Positions 1 through 8,918 of a stretch of DNA of 12,748 nucleotides are shown one piece after another. Made by a program: the position numbers and the translations under genes. A model generated the notes under the pieces. It ran no database searches. It saw only the letters and a program-made list of their open reading frames with translations, and had not been told where the DNA came from. Origin of the DNA: Prolixibacteraceae bacterium UBA5740 (lineage in GTDB: Bacteria; Bacteroidota; Bacteroidia; Bacteroidales; Prolixibacteraceae); assembly GCA_002419285.1 (NCBI GenBank), contig DIFU01000055.1, positions 1 through 12,748 of the forward strand, written 5' to 3'. Each line of letters starts with the position of its first letter. The stretch's first letter is position 1.

Positions 1-13
1 AAAAATCTTATCT

Positions 14-2989
14 ATGAGTACTATCTTTTCCAAATTGAAAATCCCCCTGATTTTTTTGCTGGTTATTATGGGTCTCCATCTTTCGGTAGATGCCCAGGAT
101 GCCATGAATGTCAGGGGTGTGGTTACGGATGCTGCAGGCGAACCATTGCCTGGCGTAAATGTTGTTCTGAAAGGAACCTACAGGGGAGTGGTTACCGACA
201 TCAACGGTAATTACCAGCTTGACGTTCCGGCTAATGATGCCGTTTTAATGTTCTCCTTTATTGGTTATACATCAATGGAGGAAACAGTTGGCAACCGCAG
301 GGAAATCAATGTTACCCTGCAGGAAGACCAGAAACGTATTGATGAAGTTCTGGTGATTGGTTACGGTACCGTTACTCGCAAGGACGTGACAACCGCAGTC
401 TCGAGTGTTTCGGTGGAAGACCTGAATGAACGTCCGATCGTATCGGCTGCCCAGGCTATCCAGGGCAAGGCTGCAGGGGTCAACGTATACCGGCCCAATG
501 GTTCTCCGGGAGCCGGAATGGTAGTCCGCGTACGTGGAACCACCTCATTCAACGGCAGCAACGAACCACTCTATGTGGTTGACGGAGTTCCGGTCGACAA
601 CATCAATTTTTTATCGCCCACCGATATTTCCAATATCCAGATCCTGAAGGACGCTTCATCTGCAGCCATTTACGGATCACGGGCCGCCAACGGGGTTGTG
701 CTGATTACCACCCGCCAGGCAACTACCGGTGCCAAAGTCTCACTGAATGTTCAGATGGGTGTCAACCAGGTGGCGAACCAGATTGAGTCCTTGAATGCAC
801 GGCAGTATAAGGAGCTGATTGATGAACTTCGTCCAGGAGCGATTCCGGATGGTACGACCGACCAGACTGACTGGTTTAATGAGGTGTATGGCACCGGAAT
901 TACCCAGAACTATCAATTACAGGTTTCAGACGGAAACGACAGATCGCGTTATTTCGTTTCTGCCGGATATCTGGACGAAAAAGGTGTCTTAAGTTCCACG
1001 TTCTTCCGTCGTTACAATCTACGCAGCAACATGGAAACCCAGGTTCGCGACTGGCTCAAATTCGGTCTGAATCTGTCCTATTCCGACAATTCCAGAAACG
1101 GGGTAACCACAGGACAGGGATCTAACCGGGGTGGAGTAGTACTGGCGGTTGTCAACCTGCCGACCGCTGCCTCCATCATGAATCAAAATACGGGTTTATA
1201 CAATCGGGTATTCTTTGGTCAGAACATTACCAACCCCATTGAGTCAATTGAAAATGGAAAGAATAACCTTAATAGCGAAAACAGGCTGATTGCGTCAGGA
1301 AGCACTACCATTACCTTCTTGCCCGAACTTGATCTCAAGTCATCTTTAACCCTCGACCGCAGGCATGGAAAAGTGACAGGGTTTACTCCTCCTGTGCATG
1401 GAGCCGACAGGAATGACTGGGGAAATGCCTGGGATACCAGGAGCCTGAATACACTGCTGGTATTTGACAATGTGCTGACATATAAGAAGACGTTTTCCGA
1501 AAAACATAACTTCGAAGCCATGGTTGGTACCTCCTGGACCGATTCAAAATGGTCGCAAAGTTATATCAACGGGTCTCATTTTAAGGACGCGATAATTCAG
1601 ACACTGAATGCTGCCAATAAGATTGCATGGAACAATACCGGATCCAATGCTTCGGAGTGGGGGATCATGTCGGTATTCGGACGACTCTCATATAACTATG
1701 AAAGCAAATATCTTTTAACCGTTAATGTTCGTGAGGATGGCTCATCCAAACTCCATCCCGACCATCGCTGGGGAACATTCCCGTCGGTATCCGCCGCCTG
1801 GCGTTTATCCTCGGAAAGCTTTATGGAGGATTATACCTGGCTCGATGACCTGAAAATCAGGGGTGGCTGGGGACAGACCGGTAACCAGTCGGGTGTGGGA
1901 GACTATGCCTATTTGCAGCGCTACAATATTCAGCGTCAGGCCTGGTTTGAAACCGGAAAGGAAGATGCATTGCCGTTGATTACACAGGCGAACCTGAGGA
2001 CCCGTGACCTTACATGGGAAACCACCACGCAGGTCAGCCTAGGTATGGATGCCACCCTATTCAGGGACCGGCTGACGCTTGCCATGGACTACTATTCGAA
2101 ACACACAAAAGATATGCTGATGTTTGTGTCATTGCCTGCCGGAGCGGCAGCTTCGAGTAGCATCATCAGGAACGAAGGTGAAATGATGAACCGAGGTTTT
2201 GAGATTTCGGCCAACTCCAGAAACTTTACTGGTGCCTTCGGCTGGAATACGGATTTCAATATATCATTCAACCGAAACGAGCTGAAGAGTCTTGAACTTC
2301 AGCAGATATACTATGATGCTGAAACAACCGATGCATTCCACCAGACCCGCGTGGTCAGGAATGAGCCGGGTCGGCCACTTGGCGGATTCTATGGATATAT
2401 CAGTGACGGAGTGGATCCCGAAACCGGTGAGCTGATGTACCGCGACATCAATGAAGACGGTAAGATTACGGCATCCGACAAAACCTATATTGGAGATCCC
2501 AACCCCGTGTTTACCTATGGATTAACCAATTCGTTCTCCTATAAGGGATTCAATCTGAATCTATTCATACAGGGCTCCGTTGGAAATGATGTTTTCAACG
2601 CCTCCAGAGGAGACACCCAAGGTATGTACGACCTGAAAAACCAATCGACAGAAGTTCTGCGCAGATGGCGTACTCCTGGTCAGATTACCGATATTCCCAA
2701 GGCAGGTTTCAACCTGCAACCTTCCAGCTTCTTCGTGGAAGACGGCAGTTATCTGAGACTGAAAGATGTTACCTTATCCTACAATTTCAGGGGAAACCTG
2801 CTGACACGTGCCGGAATTGCAAAACTGCAACCCTATCTCACGGCCAGCAACCTGTTTACCCTGACCAATTACAGCGGAATGGATCCGGAGGTGAACGAAT
2901 GGGGAAACAGCGGAGCCGTACAAGGCATCGACTGGGGAACCTATCCGCATAGCAAGACTTTTGTTTTTGGTGTAAATGTTGAATTTTAA
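14..2989 (+). CDS. SusC/RagA-like TonB-dependent outer-membrane glycan transporter
   Basis: Outer-membrane beta-barrel that imports oligosaccharides bound by its SusD partner, powered by TonB. The 991-aa length is normal for the family (about 950-1100). Residues 1-27 form a signal peptide (basic start, hydrophobic core, cleavage after VDA). A carboxypeptidase-regulatory-like beta-sandwich follows at about 32-103 (RGVVTDAAGEPLPGVNV at 34-50). The TonB-box-like EVLVIGYGT is at 111-119. The plug domain at about 122-235 has LYVVDGVPVDN at 186-196 and LKDASSAAIYGSRAANG at 211-227, both SusC hallmarks. The rest is barrel, ending FVFGVNVEF with the C-terminal Phe expected of outer-membrane proteins. 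The frame is open to base 1, but the signal peptide supports the start at 14. The susD-like gene begins 10 bp downstream, so the two are surely co-transcribed. The promoter lies outside the window. The family call is near certain; the substrate cannot be read from this protein. Confidence 0.97.
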   Translation: MSTIFSKLKIPLIFLLVIMGLHLSVDAQDAMNVRGVVTDAAGEPLPGVNVVLKGTYRGVVTDINGNYQLDVPANDAVLMFSFIGYTSMEETVGNRREINVTLQEDQKRIDEVLVIGYGTVTRKDVTTAVSSVSVEDLNERPIVSAAQAIQGKAAGVNVYRPNGSPGAGMVVRVRGTTSFNGSNEPLYVVDGVPVDNINFLSPTDISNIQILKDASSAAIYGSRAANGVVLITTRQATTGAKVSLNVQMGVNQVANQIESLNARQYKELIDELRPGAIPDGTTDQTDWFNEVYGTGITQNYQLQVSDGNDRSRYFVSAGYLDEKGVLSSTFFRRYNLRSNMETQVRDWLKFGLNLSYSDNSRNGVTTGQGSNRGGVVLAVVNLPTAASIMNQNTGLYNRVFFGQNITNPIESIENGKNNLNSENRLIASGSTTITFLPELDLKSSLTLDRRHGKVTGFTPPVHGADRNDWGNAWDTRSLNTLLVFDNVLTYKKTFSEKHNFEAMVGTSWTDSKWSQSYINGSHFKDAIIQTLNAANKIAWNNTGSNASEWGIMSVFGRLSYNYESKYLLTVNVREDGSSKLHPDHRWGTFPSVSAAWRLSSESFMEDYTWLDDLKIRGGWGQTGNQSGVGDYAYLQRYNIQRQAWFETGKEDALPLITQANLRTRDLTWETTTQVSLGMDATLFRDRLTLAMDYYSKHTKDMLMFVSLPAGAAASSSIIRNEGEMMNRGFEISANSRNFTGAFGWNTDFNISFNRNELKSLELQQIYYDAETTDAFHQTRVVRNEPGRPLGGFYGYISDGVDPETGELMYRDINEDGKITASDKTYIGDPNPVFTYGLTNSFSYKGFNLNLFIQGSVGNDVFNASRGDTQGMYDLKNQSTEVLRRWRTPGQITDIPKAGFNLQPSSFFVEDGSYLRLKDVTLSYNFRGNLLTRAGIAKLQPYLTASNLFTLTNYSGMDPEVNEWGNSGAVQGIDWGTYPHSKTFVFGVNVEF

Positions 2990-2999
2990 TCTGGTGAAA

Positions 3000-4538
3000 A
3001 TGAAGACAAATTATATTATAACCATCCTTTCCGTTTTTCTGCTGGCTGCCTGCAATTTGGACTATGAGCCGGTAGATACCTATTCGGATATTACGGAAGG
3101 GGTTACCGAGGACAGCATCCAGGTGGTATTCAAAAACAAAGCTGCCGTGCTGTCACACAGGCAAACCCTGCTGAATCTCTATAAAAACGGTCAGGAACAC
3201 TGGTATCTGGATATGCTGCTGCTGGCCGAATCTCATTCAGACAATGCTTATGCAGGCGCACCCAATGCCGAAACCACGCCTTTTGAGGTGAATTCCATTG
3301 AAGGCTCCAACACAAACATGAAGCGCGACTGGAACGGACACCTGGCAAATATCGCACAGGCCAACCGCATGATCGTGAATATTGACAAAGTGCCTGATTC
3401 ATCACTGACTGAAGCAGAGAGGAACCAATATAAGGCTGAAGCCAAAATTCTCAGGGCCATGATTTATTTTGACATGGTAAGGATCTGGGGCAATGTCCCA
3501 CTTGTTATCACTACAGCCGGCGATATCACTTCAGAAACCATAACTGAGGTCTATCCGGCCTATTTCCCGCCGCAGACCGATGCGCTGACCATCTATCAAC
3601 AGATTGAAAAGGACCTGCTCGAAGGACTGCAACATGCACCTGCTACGGACCCGAACGACAAAACACAGATCACAAAGTCTGTTGCCAAGGCACTCTTGGC
3701 GAAAGTGTATGCTGAAAAGCCCCTGCGTGATTACGACAAAGTGATTCAGTATGCTGACGAGCTGGCTGCCGATGGATTTGCCCTGGTGGATAACTACAGC
3801 GACCTTTTCGATGTTGTGCTTATGGATCCCACACTTCCGCCTTCACAGGCCAACCGGGCCATTGACGCCAAAGCCCGCAATTCAAAGGAAACCATCTTTG
3901 AAGCCCAATTCTTTCCGGGAAACACCAACTGGGTAACCTGGATGTTTGGCCGTCCCTTAAATGACTGGAATTTCTATTTCACCTGGCTGAAATGGATCAC
4001 CCCGTCACGCGACCTGATCAGGGCTTACACCAGCGAGGTAGGTGATAAAAGGTACCAGCAGTCAATCATTTTCTATGAATGTGACTGGAACGTCTACTAT
4101 CCGTCCAACCAATACCCTTTTATGTATAAAACAAGAAGTGCATACAACAGCATTATCAAAATGCGCTATGCCGACATTCTTCTGTTAAAAGCGGAAGCAC
4201 TGATAGAAAAAGGGAATTATGCGGCGGCCGCCGAGATCATCAACCAGACACGCCGTCGTGCAGGACTCTCCAATCTTCCTGCTTCGGCTACTGGTAGCAG
4301 AGATGCCATCATGGCAGCCTATATGAAGGAAAGACGACTTGAACTGGCTTTCGAAGGACAGCGATGGTTTGACCTGGTTCGCCTCGATAAGGTTGAAGAG
4401 GTGATGAACGCAGTGTACGCTAAAGATGAAGGCCGTCCGGCCCAGGTATATCCATTCACCAGTCTGTCCTATATTTTGCCTATTCCTCAGGATGTTATAG
4501 ATCAGAATCCTAATCTTGTCCAAAATCCTGGTTATTAA
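3000..4538 (+). CDS. SusD/RagB-like surface glycan-binding lipoprotein
   Basis: Surface lipoprotein that caps the SusC barrel and captures glycan. I place the start at ATG 3000 (512 aa), not at the in-frame ATG at 2976. The upstream start would lie inside susC and put eight extra residues before a normal signal peptide. From 3000 the signal peptide ends in the lipobox LAAC, with Cys18 lipidated, followed by NLDYEP, whose acidic residues fit a Bacteroidota surface-export signal. SusD hallmarks: RAMIYFDMVRIWGNVPLV at 152-169 in the TPR-like N-terminal half, MRYADILLLKAEA at 388-400, ERRLELAFEGQRWFDLVR at 444-461, and a C-terminal YILPIPQ with a family-typical NP-rich tail. The length is normal. 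It follows the SusC gene by 10 bp and precedes an SGBP gene by 15 bp, as in a standard PUL operon. Family assignment is firm; ligand unknown. Confidence 0.97.
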   Translation: MKTNYIITILSVFLLAACNLDYEPVDTYSDITEGVTEDSIQVVFKNKAAVLSHRQTLLNLYKNGQEHWYLDMLLLAESHSDNAYAGAPNAETTPFEVNSIEGSNTNMKRDWNGHLANIAQANRMIVNIDKVPDSSLTEAERNQYKAEAKILRAMIYFDMVRIWGNVPLVITTAGDITSETITEVYPAYFPPQTDALTIYQQIEKDLLEGLQHAPATDPNDKTQITKSVAKALLAKVYAEKPLRDYDKVIQYADELAADGFALVDNYSDLFDVVLMDPTLPPSQANRAIDAKARNSKETIFEAQFFPGNTNWVTWMFGRPLNDWNFYFTWLKWITPSRDLIRAYTSEVGDKRYQQSIIFYECDWNVYYPSNQYPFMYKTRSAYNSIIKMRYADILLLKAEALIEKGNYAAAAEIINQTRRRAGLSNLPASATGSRDAIMAAYMKERRLELAFEGQRWFDLVRLDKVEEVMNAVYAKDEGRPAQVYPFTSLSYILPIPQDVIDQNPNLVQNPGY

Positions 4539-4553
4539 TTCTGTTTTGTAAAC

Positions 4554-5969
4554 ATGAAAAAAGAGATGAACATGAAATCAATAGTTAAGTTTTTCATCAT
4601 AGCCGGGGCATTGATGCTGACTATGGCATCGTGTGAGGATGAATATGGTCCGCGCAAGGAGTCAACCCCGGTTATAGAATCAGCTACTCTCAATCCGGCT
4701 ACTCTGACCTTTGGTGATTCTGTCACCCTATCGGTTAAGGTCACTGATCCGGCAACCATGCTGACAACACTCGTGTATGATGTCGTTTCCGAAGGCCGGA
4801 ACATCGTGTCCGGCGAAATTCCTTTGGTTGGGAATGACTATACCGTAACAAAAAACATCTTTGTTCCGCTTCTCAAAGACCAGGCTGACAATGCCAATGT
4901 TCAGGTAAATCTTTTAGCCAGGAACATTCTGAAAGGATCCACTTCACACGAGATTACCGGCCTGACAGGAAAGCGGCCGGTTTATAACCAGCTCTACCTG
5001 GTTACCGACGATGGGACAGTTGCTGTCCTGACTCCACGGCAGGATGACAAGAACAAGTTCGAAGGCAGTGACCTGACCTTGGAAACTTCTTTCCGGTTTA
5101 AAATTGCCGAAAAGCTTCATGCCGATAAAACCATTGATTATTCAGGTAATGTATATGGTAATGTCAATGGCAAGATGGCCATGATTGACCAATCTGGAGA
5201 ATCGTTTTTTTCCTATACTCCAGAAGCGGATTATACCAAGATGCTGGTTTTCGACCAAATGGCATTCAGTGTCACCACTACCGGGAGCAATCTGGGGGCA
5301 GACGACTTCGCCCTAAGCGCTTTTGGGGAACAGGATATCTATAATGAAACCTTCCGTACACTCACACGAGATATGGAACAAGGCAAAACCTACTCAGTCT
5401 TTGGACGTCTTGCCGATCCACAGAATATCTTCAATCCTGATTTCTTTGAACGTGTGGCCGACAATAAAGTCAAGTTTCTTGGCACATCGGGCGAATACAC
5501 GCTCTATTATAATCCAGTTCGCAAAAATGTCATCGTTGGTGTCGAAAACCCGGCATATCCTGATTATCTGCTGGCATGCGGCTGGGGATTGGGATATCCG
5601 ACCCACGTTACCTCGGCTGAAATTGGGGCAGTATATCCGGGACATAACCGTACCCACACCAACTGGGGTTTTGGACATGTCATGGATTATGTTCTGCTTC
5701 GCAAAATCAGTGATGGTTTGTATCAGGGAACATTCTTCACCCCGGGGGACCATGATCGCTATGCCGGTTTCAAGCCTTTCGAAAACACTGGATGGGCTAA
5801 CGAAAAGAAAGCCGGAGATTTTACTTTTAGCGGCGAGATGATCATCAAGGGTACAAACGACTGGACCATCCCAAACGGACCGGAAGATCCTGTTGTGGAA
5901 CCTGCCTTCTATCGGTTCTTTGTGAACCTGAACGAGAAAACTGTACACATCGAAAAAGTAACATTGTAA
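4554..5969 (+). CDS. SusE/F-position surface glycan-binding lipoprotein (SGBP-1)
   Basis: Probable accessory glycan-binding lipoprotein encoded directly after the SusD-like gene. With the first ATG (471 aa) the lipobox is MASC at 24-27, followed by EDEYGP, an acidic surface-export-type stretch. In-frame ATGs at 4566 and 4572 are alternative starts; the one at 4572 gives the most ordinary signal peptide. The architecture looks like three modules: an Ig/PKD-like beta-sandwich at about 38-136 (TFGDSVTLSVKVTD, then VPLLKD), a middle module at about 140-330, and a C-terminal beta-rich module from about 337 (LLACGWGLGYPT) to the end, with FKPFENTGWANE at 406-417. This resembles the DUF5016/DUF5125/DUF5121-type SGBPs of Bacteroides beta-glucan loci; that is recalled family knowledge, not a search result. 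It has no visible catalytic motif. It appears to be a full-length paralogue of the lipoprotein at 7563-8900. The GH30 gene starts 4 bp after its stop codon. Confidence 0.8.
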   Translation: MKKEMNMKSIVKFFIIAGALMLTMASCEDEYGPRKESTPVIESATLNPATLTFGDSVTLSVKVTDPATMLTTLVYDVVSEGRNIVSGEIPLVGNDYTVTKNIFVPLLKDQADNANVQVNLLARNILKGSTSHEITGLTGKRPVYNQLYLVTDDGTVAVLTPRQDDKNKFEGSDLTLETSFRFKIAEKLHADKTIDYSGNVYGNVNGKMAMIDQSGESFFSYTPEADYTKMLVFDQMAFSVTTTGSNLGADDFALSAFGEQDIYNETFRTLTRDMEQGKTYSVFGRLADPQNIFNPDFFERVADNKVKFLGTSGEYTLYYNPVRKNVIVGVENPAYPDYLLACGWGLGYPTHVTSAEIGAVYPGHNRTHTNWGFGHVMDYVLLRKISDGLYQGTFFTPGDHDRYAGFKPFENTGWANEKKAGDFTFSGEMIIKGTNDWTIPNGPEDPVVEPAFYRFFVNLNEKTVHIEKVTL

Positions 5970-5973
5970 CCTG

Positions 5974-7467
5974 ATGCGGATATTTGGAATAAATATTTTT
6001 CTGGCCTTGACCCTGATGCTGGGAACCGTTGCCTGTGGTGATGTCAGCAAGGAAAAAGGGAATGACGAGGATAAGGATAACAACCTGACCGGGGATGTGA
6101 CCATTTACGTCACAACCAATACCCGGTCACAGGATTTTAAAAAGCAGGCAACTGACTTCAGTGCCAAGAGTAATATGTCACCTTCTACTATCCGTCTGGA
6201 ACTGGGAACCCGGTATCAGACAATGGATGGCTTCGGGGCTGCCGTAACAGGGTCGACCTGCTACAACCTGATGCAGATGACTCCCGCCAACCGGACAAAG
6301 TTCCTGAAGGAAACTTTTTCCACCACCGAAGGGATGGGTCAAAGCTACATTCGGATTGCAATAGGTTGCTCTGATTTTTCGCTGAGTGAATACACCTGTT
6401 GTGATACCCCGGGCATTGAAAATTTTGGGCTTACCTCGGAAGAGAATGATTATGTCATCCCAATCCTAAAGGAGATCCTGGCGATCAATCCGGATGTAAA
6501 AATCATGGGTTCGCCATGGACCTCGCCCCGATGGATGAAGGTCAATAACCTGACAGAACTGAAACCATTCAATTCGTGGACCAGTGGACAGCTTAATCCC
6601 GCCTATTATAGCGATTATGCTACGTATTTCGTTAAATGGATTCAGGCTTTTGAACAGCAGGGGATAAAGATTTATTCTGTGACACCTCAGAATGAACCGC
6701 TGAACCGTGGAAATTCCGCATCTCTTTTCATGGGTTGGGAAGAGCAACTTGAGTTTGTGAAAAACCATTTGGTACCCAGGTTCAAAGAGTCATTGTTGCA
6801 AACGAAAATCTACCTGTTTGACCATAATTATAACTACGATAACATGGCCGAACAGAACGATTACCCTGTCAGGATTTATGATGCAGGGATCGATGAGGAT
6901 ATAGTTGCCGGTGCCGCATATCACAATTACGGTGGAAATAAATCGGAACTTCTGGATATCCATGAAAAGCATCCGGACAGGGAACTCGTATTTACCGAAA
7001 CTTCGATCGGAACCTGGAACGATGGACGAAATCTGGAAGTGAGGCTGATTGACGATATGCGGGAAGTGGCTCTCGGCACGGTCAATAACTGGTGCAGGGG
7101 TGTCATTGTCTGGAACCTGATGCTTGATAGTGAGCGTGGGCCAAACCGTGAAGGCGGTTGCCAAACCTGTTATGGTGCGGTTGATATCGATAAGTCGAAT
7201 TACTCGACCATTACCCGGAACTCGCATTATTACATTATCGGGCATCTTTCGTCGGTAGTTAAACCTGGCGCAGTCAGGATTGGAACTTCAGGGTTTTCTG
7301 AAGGAGGGTTTTTCCATTCTGCTTTCGAAAATCCGGATGGCACTTATGCTTGTGTTCTCCTTAACAGCAATGCCGCTCCCAAAATGATTACGATAGATGA
7401 TGGTACGCACCATTTCAGCTACGAAGTTCCGGCAAAGTCGGTGATTTCATACCGTTGGGAGAAATAA
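5974..7467 (+). CDS. GH30 family glycoside hydrolase lipoprotein (probable endo-beta-1,6-glucanase / glucosylceramidase-like)
   Basis: Retaining glycoside hydrolase of family 30, 497 aa. The signal peptide ends TVAC, with Cys21 the probable lipidation site (Thr at -3 is atypical). A charged, Asp/Glu/Lys-rich linker at 22-40 suggests display on the cell surface. The (beta/alpha)8 domain starts near YQTMDGFGAAVTGST (81-95). The acid/base is Glu241 in VTPQNEP (codon 6694-6696) and the nucleophile is Glu342 in VFTETSIG (codon 6997-6999), so the enzyme should be active. The family-typical MGSPWTSPRWMK is at 178-189. The C-terminal part (about 425-497) fits the beta-sandwich side domain of GH30. 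Members of this type in Bacteroides PULs cleave beta-1,6-glucan (pustulan, fungal wall glucan); glucosylceramidase-like or other beta-glucosidic activity is the alternative. Eight cysteines, including CC at 142-143 and CQTC at 396-399, are unusual for an exported enzyme. It starts 4 bp after SGBP-1, so the two are translationally close. Confidence 0.93.
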   Translation: MRIFGINIFLALTLMLGTVACGDVSKEKGNDEDKDNNLTGDVTIYVTTNTRSQDFKKQATDFSAKSNMSPSTIRLELGTRYQTMDGFGAAVTGSTCYNLMQMTPANRTKFLKETFSTTEGMGQSYIRIAIGCSDFSLSEYTCCDTPGIENFGLTSEENDYVIPILKEILAINPDVKIMGSPWTSPRWMKVNNLTELKPFNSWTSGQLNPAYYSDYATYFVKWIQAFEQQGIKIYSVTPQNEPLNRGNSASLFMGWEEQLEFVKNHLVPRFKESLLQTKIYLFDHNYNYDNMAEQNDYPVRIYDAGIDEDIVAGAAYHNYGGNKSELLDIHEKHPDRELVFTETSIGTWNDGRNLEVRLIDDMREVALGTVNNWCRGVIVWNLMLDSERGPNREGGCQTCYGAVDIDKSNYSTITRNSHYYIIGHLSSVVKPGAVRIGTSGFSEGGFFHSAFENPDGTYACVLLNSNAAPKMITIDDGTHHFSYEVPAKSVISYRWEK

Positions 7468-7562
7468 TGACTAACATGAGACTGGTGGATGCGACGGTCT
7501 GAAAGTATAGAAAGACCTGATCTTTTCACCTGGTTCACTGAAAACCTTAAAAATAAGACAAA
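7468..7562 (+). other. 95-bp spacer in the PUL operon with a weak hairpin
   Basis: This is the only sizeable gap inside the PUL. It contains GGTCT (7496-7500) and AGACC (7513-7517), able to form a 5-bp stem with a 12-nt loop, followed by TGATCTTTTC. I see no TAnnTTTG promoter element and no convincing reading frame. The hairpin is too weak to call a terminator; it could act as a processing or mRNA-stability site between the GH30 and SGBP-2 genes, or be chance. Confidence 0.25.
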
Positions 7563-8900
7563 ATGAAAAGTTTAAAATATTGGATCCTGAGTATAGTGGG
7601 GTTATTGGGCATGATGTCGTGTACCGATGAAATCACCGAAATAGAGCCTGAAGGAAACCCAGTGCTGGTTATAGAGAACCAGTTTGCTAATGTTCATTTC
7701 GGGGATGAACTGCCATTTACTGCCAGTGTGAGCGATAATGTTTCACTGTCGACCCTTACCGCCATTCTCTACTTTGGCGAAGAAGAGGTTTCCCGCACGA
7801 CCATCCGGACAAAAGAAAACGGTGATTACACTGGTACCATTTCCGTCCCATTTCTGAAGGATATACCGGATGGCACGGCAACTCTCGAGTTTATTCTGAC
7901 AAATACAACACTCAAAAGGGTCACCAAAAGTTTTGATGTTCCCATTAAAAGGGCACCCTATCCATTTCTGATCCTTGTGACAGAGAATGCCTCCTATCCG
8001 ATGCTGCCTACAGGTCAGCCCAATGAGTACGCCGCAATTGAAGCATTTCCATCTACCGACCTTCCGGCGTATATCAAAACTCCGGCGATTGATGCAAAAG
8101 GACGCGAGATTGTATTTGGCTGGGAAGCAGGAACCGTGATGGAAGGCGTTTCGGCGTATATACCATTTGTGAGTCCAGTGGCGGGAACTTTTGCGGTTAC
8201 CTTCAATACCAAAACATATCAGGCCGGTCCATTCTTTGAAATTCTGTTCAATGGCCAAAAGATGCATATGGTGGACAAATCCAATTATGAAATCGATGTT
8301 GATCTTGCGCAGGGCCAGGATATTAAGGTTGAAGGACTTGAGGATATTGCTGATTGGTGGATCGATGCGGATTACTTCACTGAGAAGACAACCGGTGAAT
8401 ATAAGTTTGTACCCATTACAGGTAAGTACCGCATATCGGCCAACCTTACGCTGAAATATTTCAGGGTGGAAGTACTGTCGGGTACTTCACCTGCTTCGCT
8501 GAATGCTGATGGAACAGGTGCAATTTGGATCATAGGGCAGAATATCGGCAAACCTTCGGTTCAGGATCTGGAGGTTGGCTGGGAACCAGCCAGGGCGTTA
8601 TGTATGTCGCCCATTGGTAACAAAAAGTACCAGGTTACCGTAGTTGGGGGCCTGAATATTCACACTGACGCCATTAACTTCAAGTTTTTCCATCAAAAAG
8701 GATGGGGTGGTGAATATGGAAGTGCAACCCTTTCGTCCAACAGTGACCTGATTTTTGTGGGTGACGGCACGAATGGCCGGGACAACGGAAACCTTGGATT
8801 ACTTCCGGATGTTGTCCTGGAGGAAGGTGCAACGTATATCATCATGGTTGACGTTTCAGCCGGCATCGATAAAGCAGTAATGACAGTTACGAAAAAATAA
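7563..8900 (+). CDS. Second surface glycan-binding lipoprotein, paralogue of SGBP-1 (SGBP-2)
   Basis: Predicted surface lipoprotein, 445 aa. The signal peptide ends MMSC with Cys20, followed by TDEITEIEPE, an acidic surface-export-like stretch. The modules match SGBP-1 by eye. An N-terminal Ig-like domain at about 32-128 shares HFGDELPFTASVSD and VPFLKD with FGDSVTLSVKVTD and VPLLKD. The middle module has LAQGQDIKVEGLEDIADWWI aligning with EQGKTYSVFGRLADPQNIF, and TGKYRIS aligning with SGEYTLY. The C-terminal module, about 320-445, begins IWIIGQNIGKPS and has FKFFHQKGWGGE at 373-384, typical of SusE/F-like and DUF5121-like modules. No catalytic motif is visible. The role is probably to bind a different length or part of the same glycan, or to help hold products near the SusC/D pair. 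It is the last gene of the PUL; a strong terminator begins 18 bp after its stop. Confidence 0.8.
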   Translation: MKSLKYWILSIVGLLGMMSCTDEITEIEPEGNPVLVIENQFANVHFGDELPFTASVSDNVSLSTLTAILYFGEEEVSRTTIRTKENGDYTGTISVPFLKDIPDGTATLEFILTNTTLKRVTKSFDVPIKRAPYPFLILVTENASYPMLPTGQPNEYAAIEAFPSTDLPAYIKTPAIDAKGREIVFGWEAGTVMEGVSAYIPFVSPVAGTFAVTFNTKTYQAGPFFEILFNGQKMHMVDKSNYEIDVDLAQGQDIKVEGLEDIADWWIDADYFTEKTTGEYKFVPITGKYRISANLTLKYFRVEVLSGTSPASLNADGTGAIWIIGQNIGKPSVQDLEVGWEPARALCMSPIGNKKYQVTVVGGLNIHTDAINFKFFHQKGWGGEYGSATLSSNSDLIFVGDGTNGRDNGNLGLLPDVVLEEGATYIIMVDVSAGIDKAVMTVTKK

Positions 8901-8918
8901 ACGGTAGTTTTAGAATAG

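Noticed and set aside
2976..2999. Upstream in-frame ATG for the SusD-like gene overlapping the SusC-like gene
   Set aside because: It would add MLNFNLVK ahead of a complete lipoprotein signal peptide; ATG 3000 gives a standard one, 10 bp after the SusC stop.
4222..4235. GC-rich palindrome around GCGGCGGCCGCC in the SusD-like gene
   Set aside because: It encodes a run of alanines in a conserved helix (YAAAAEI), so its symmetry is a codon effect, not a regulatory site.
5394..6104. Long minus-strand open frame (236 codons) across the SGBP-1/GH30 junction
   Set aside because: It is antisense to two well-supported genes, has no recognisable domain, and is explained as a shadow of their codon bias.
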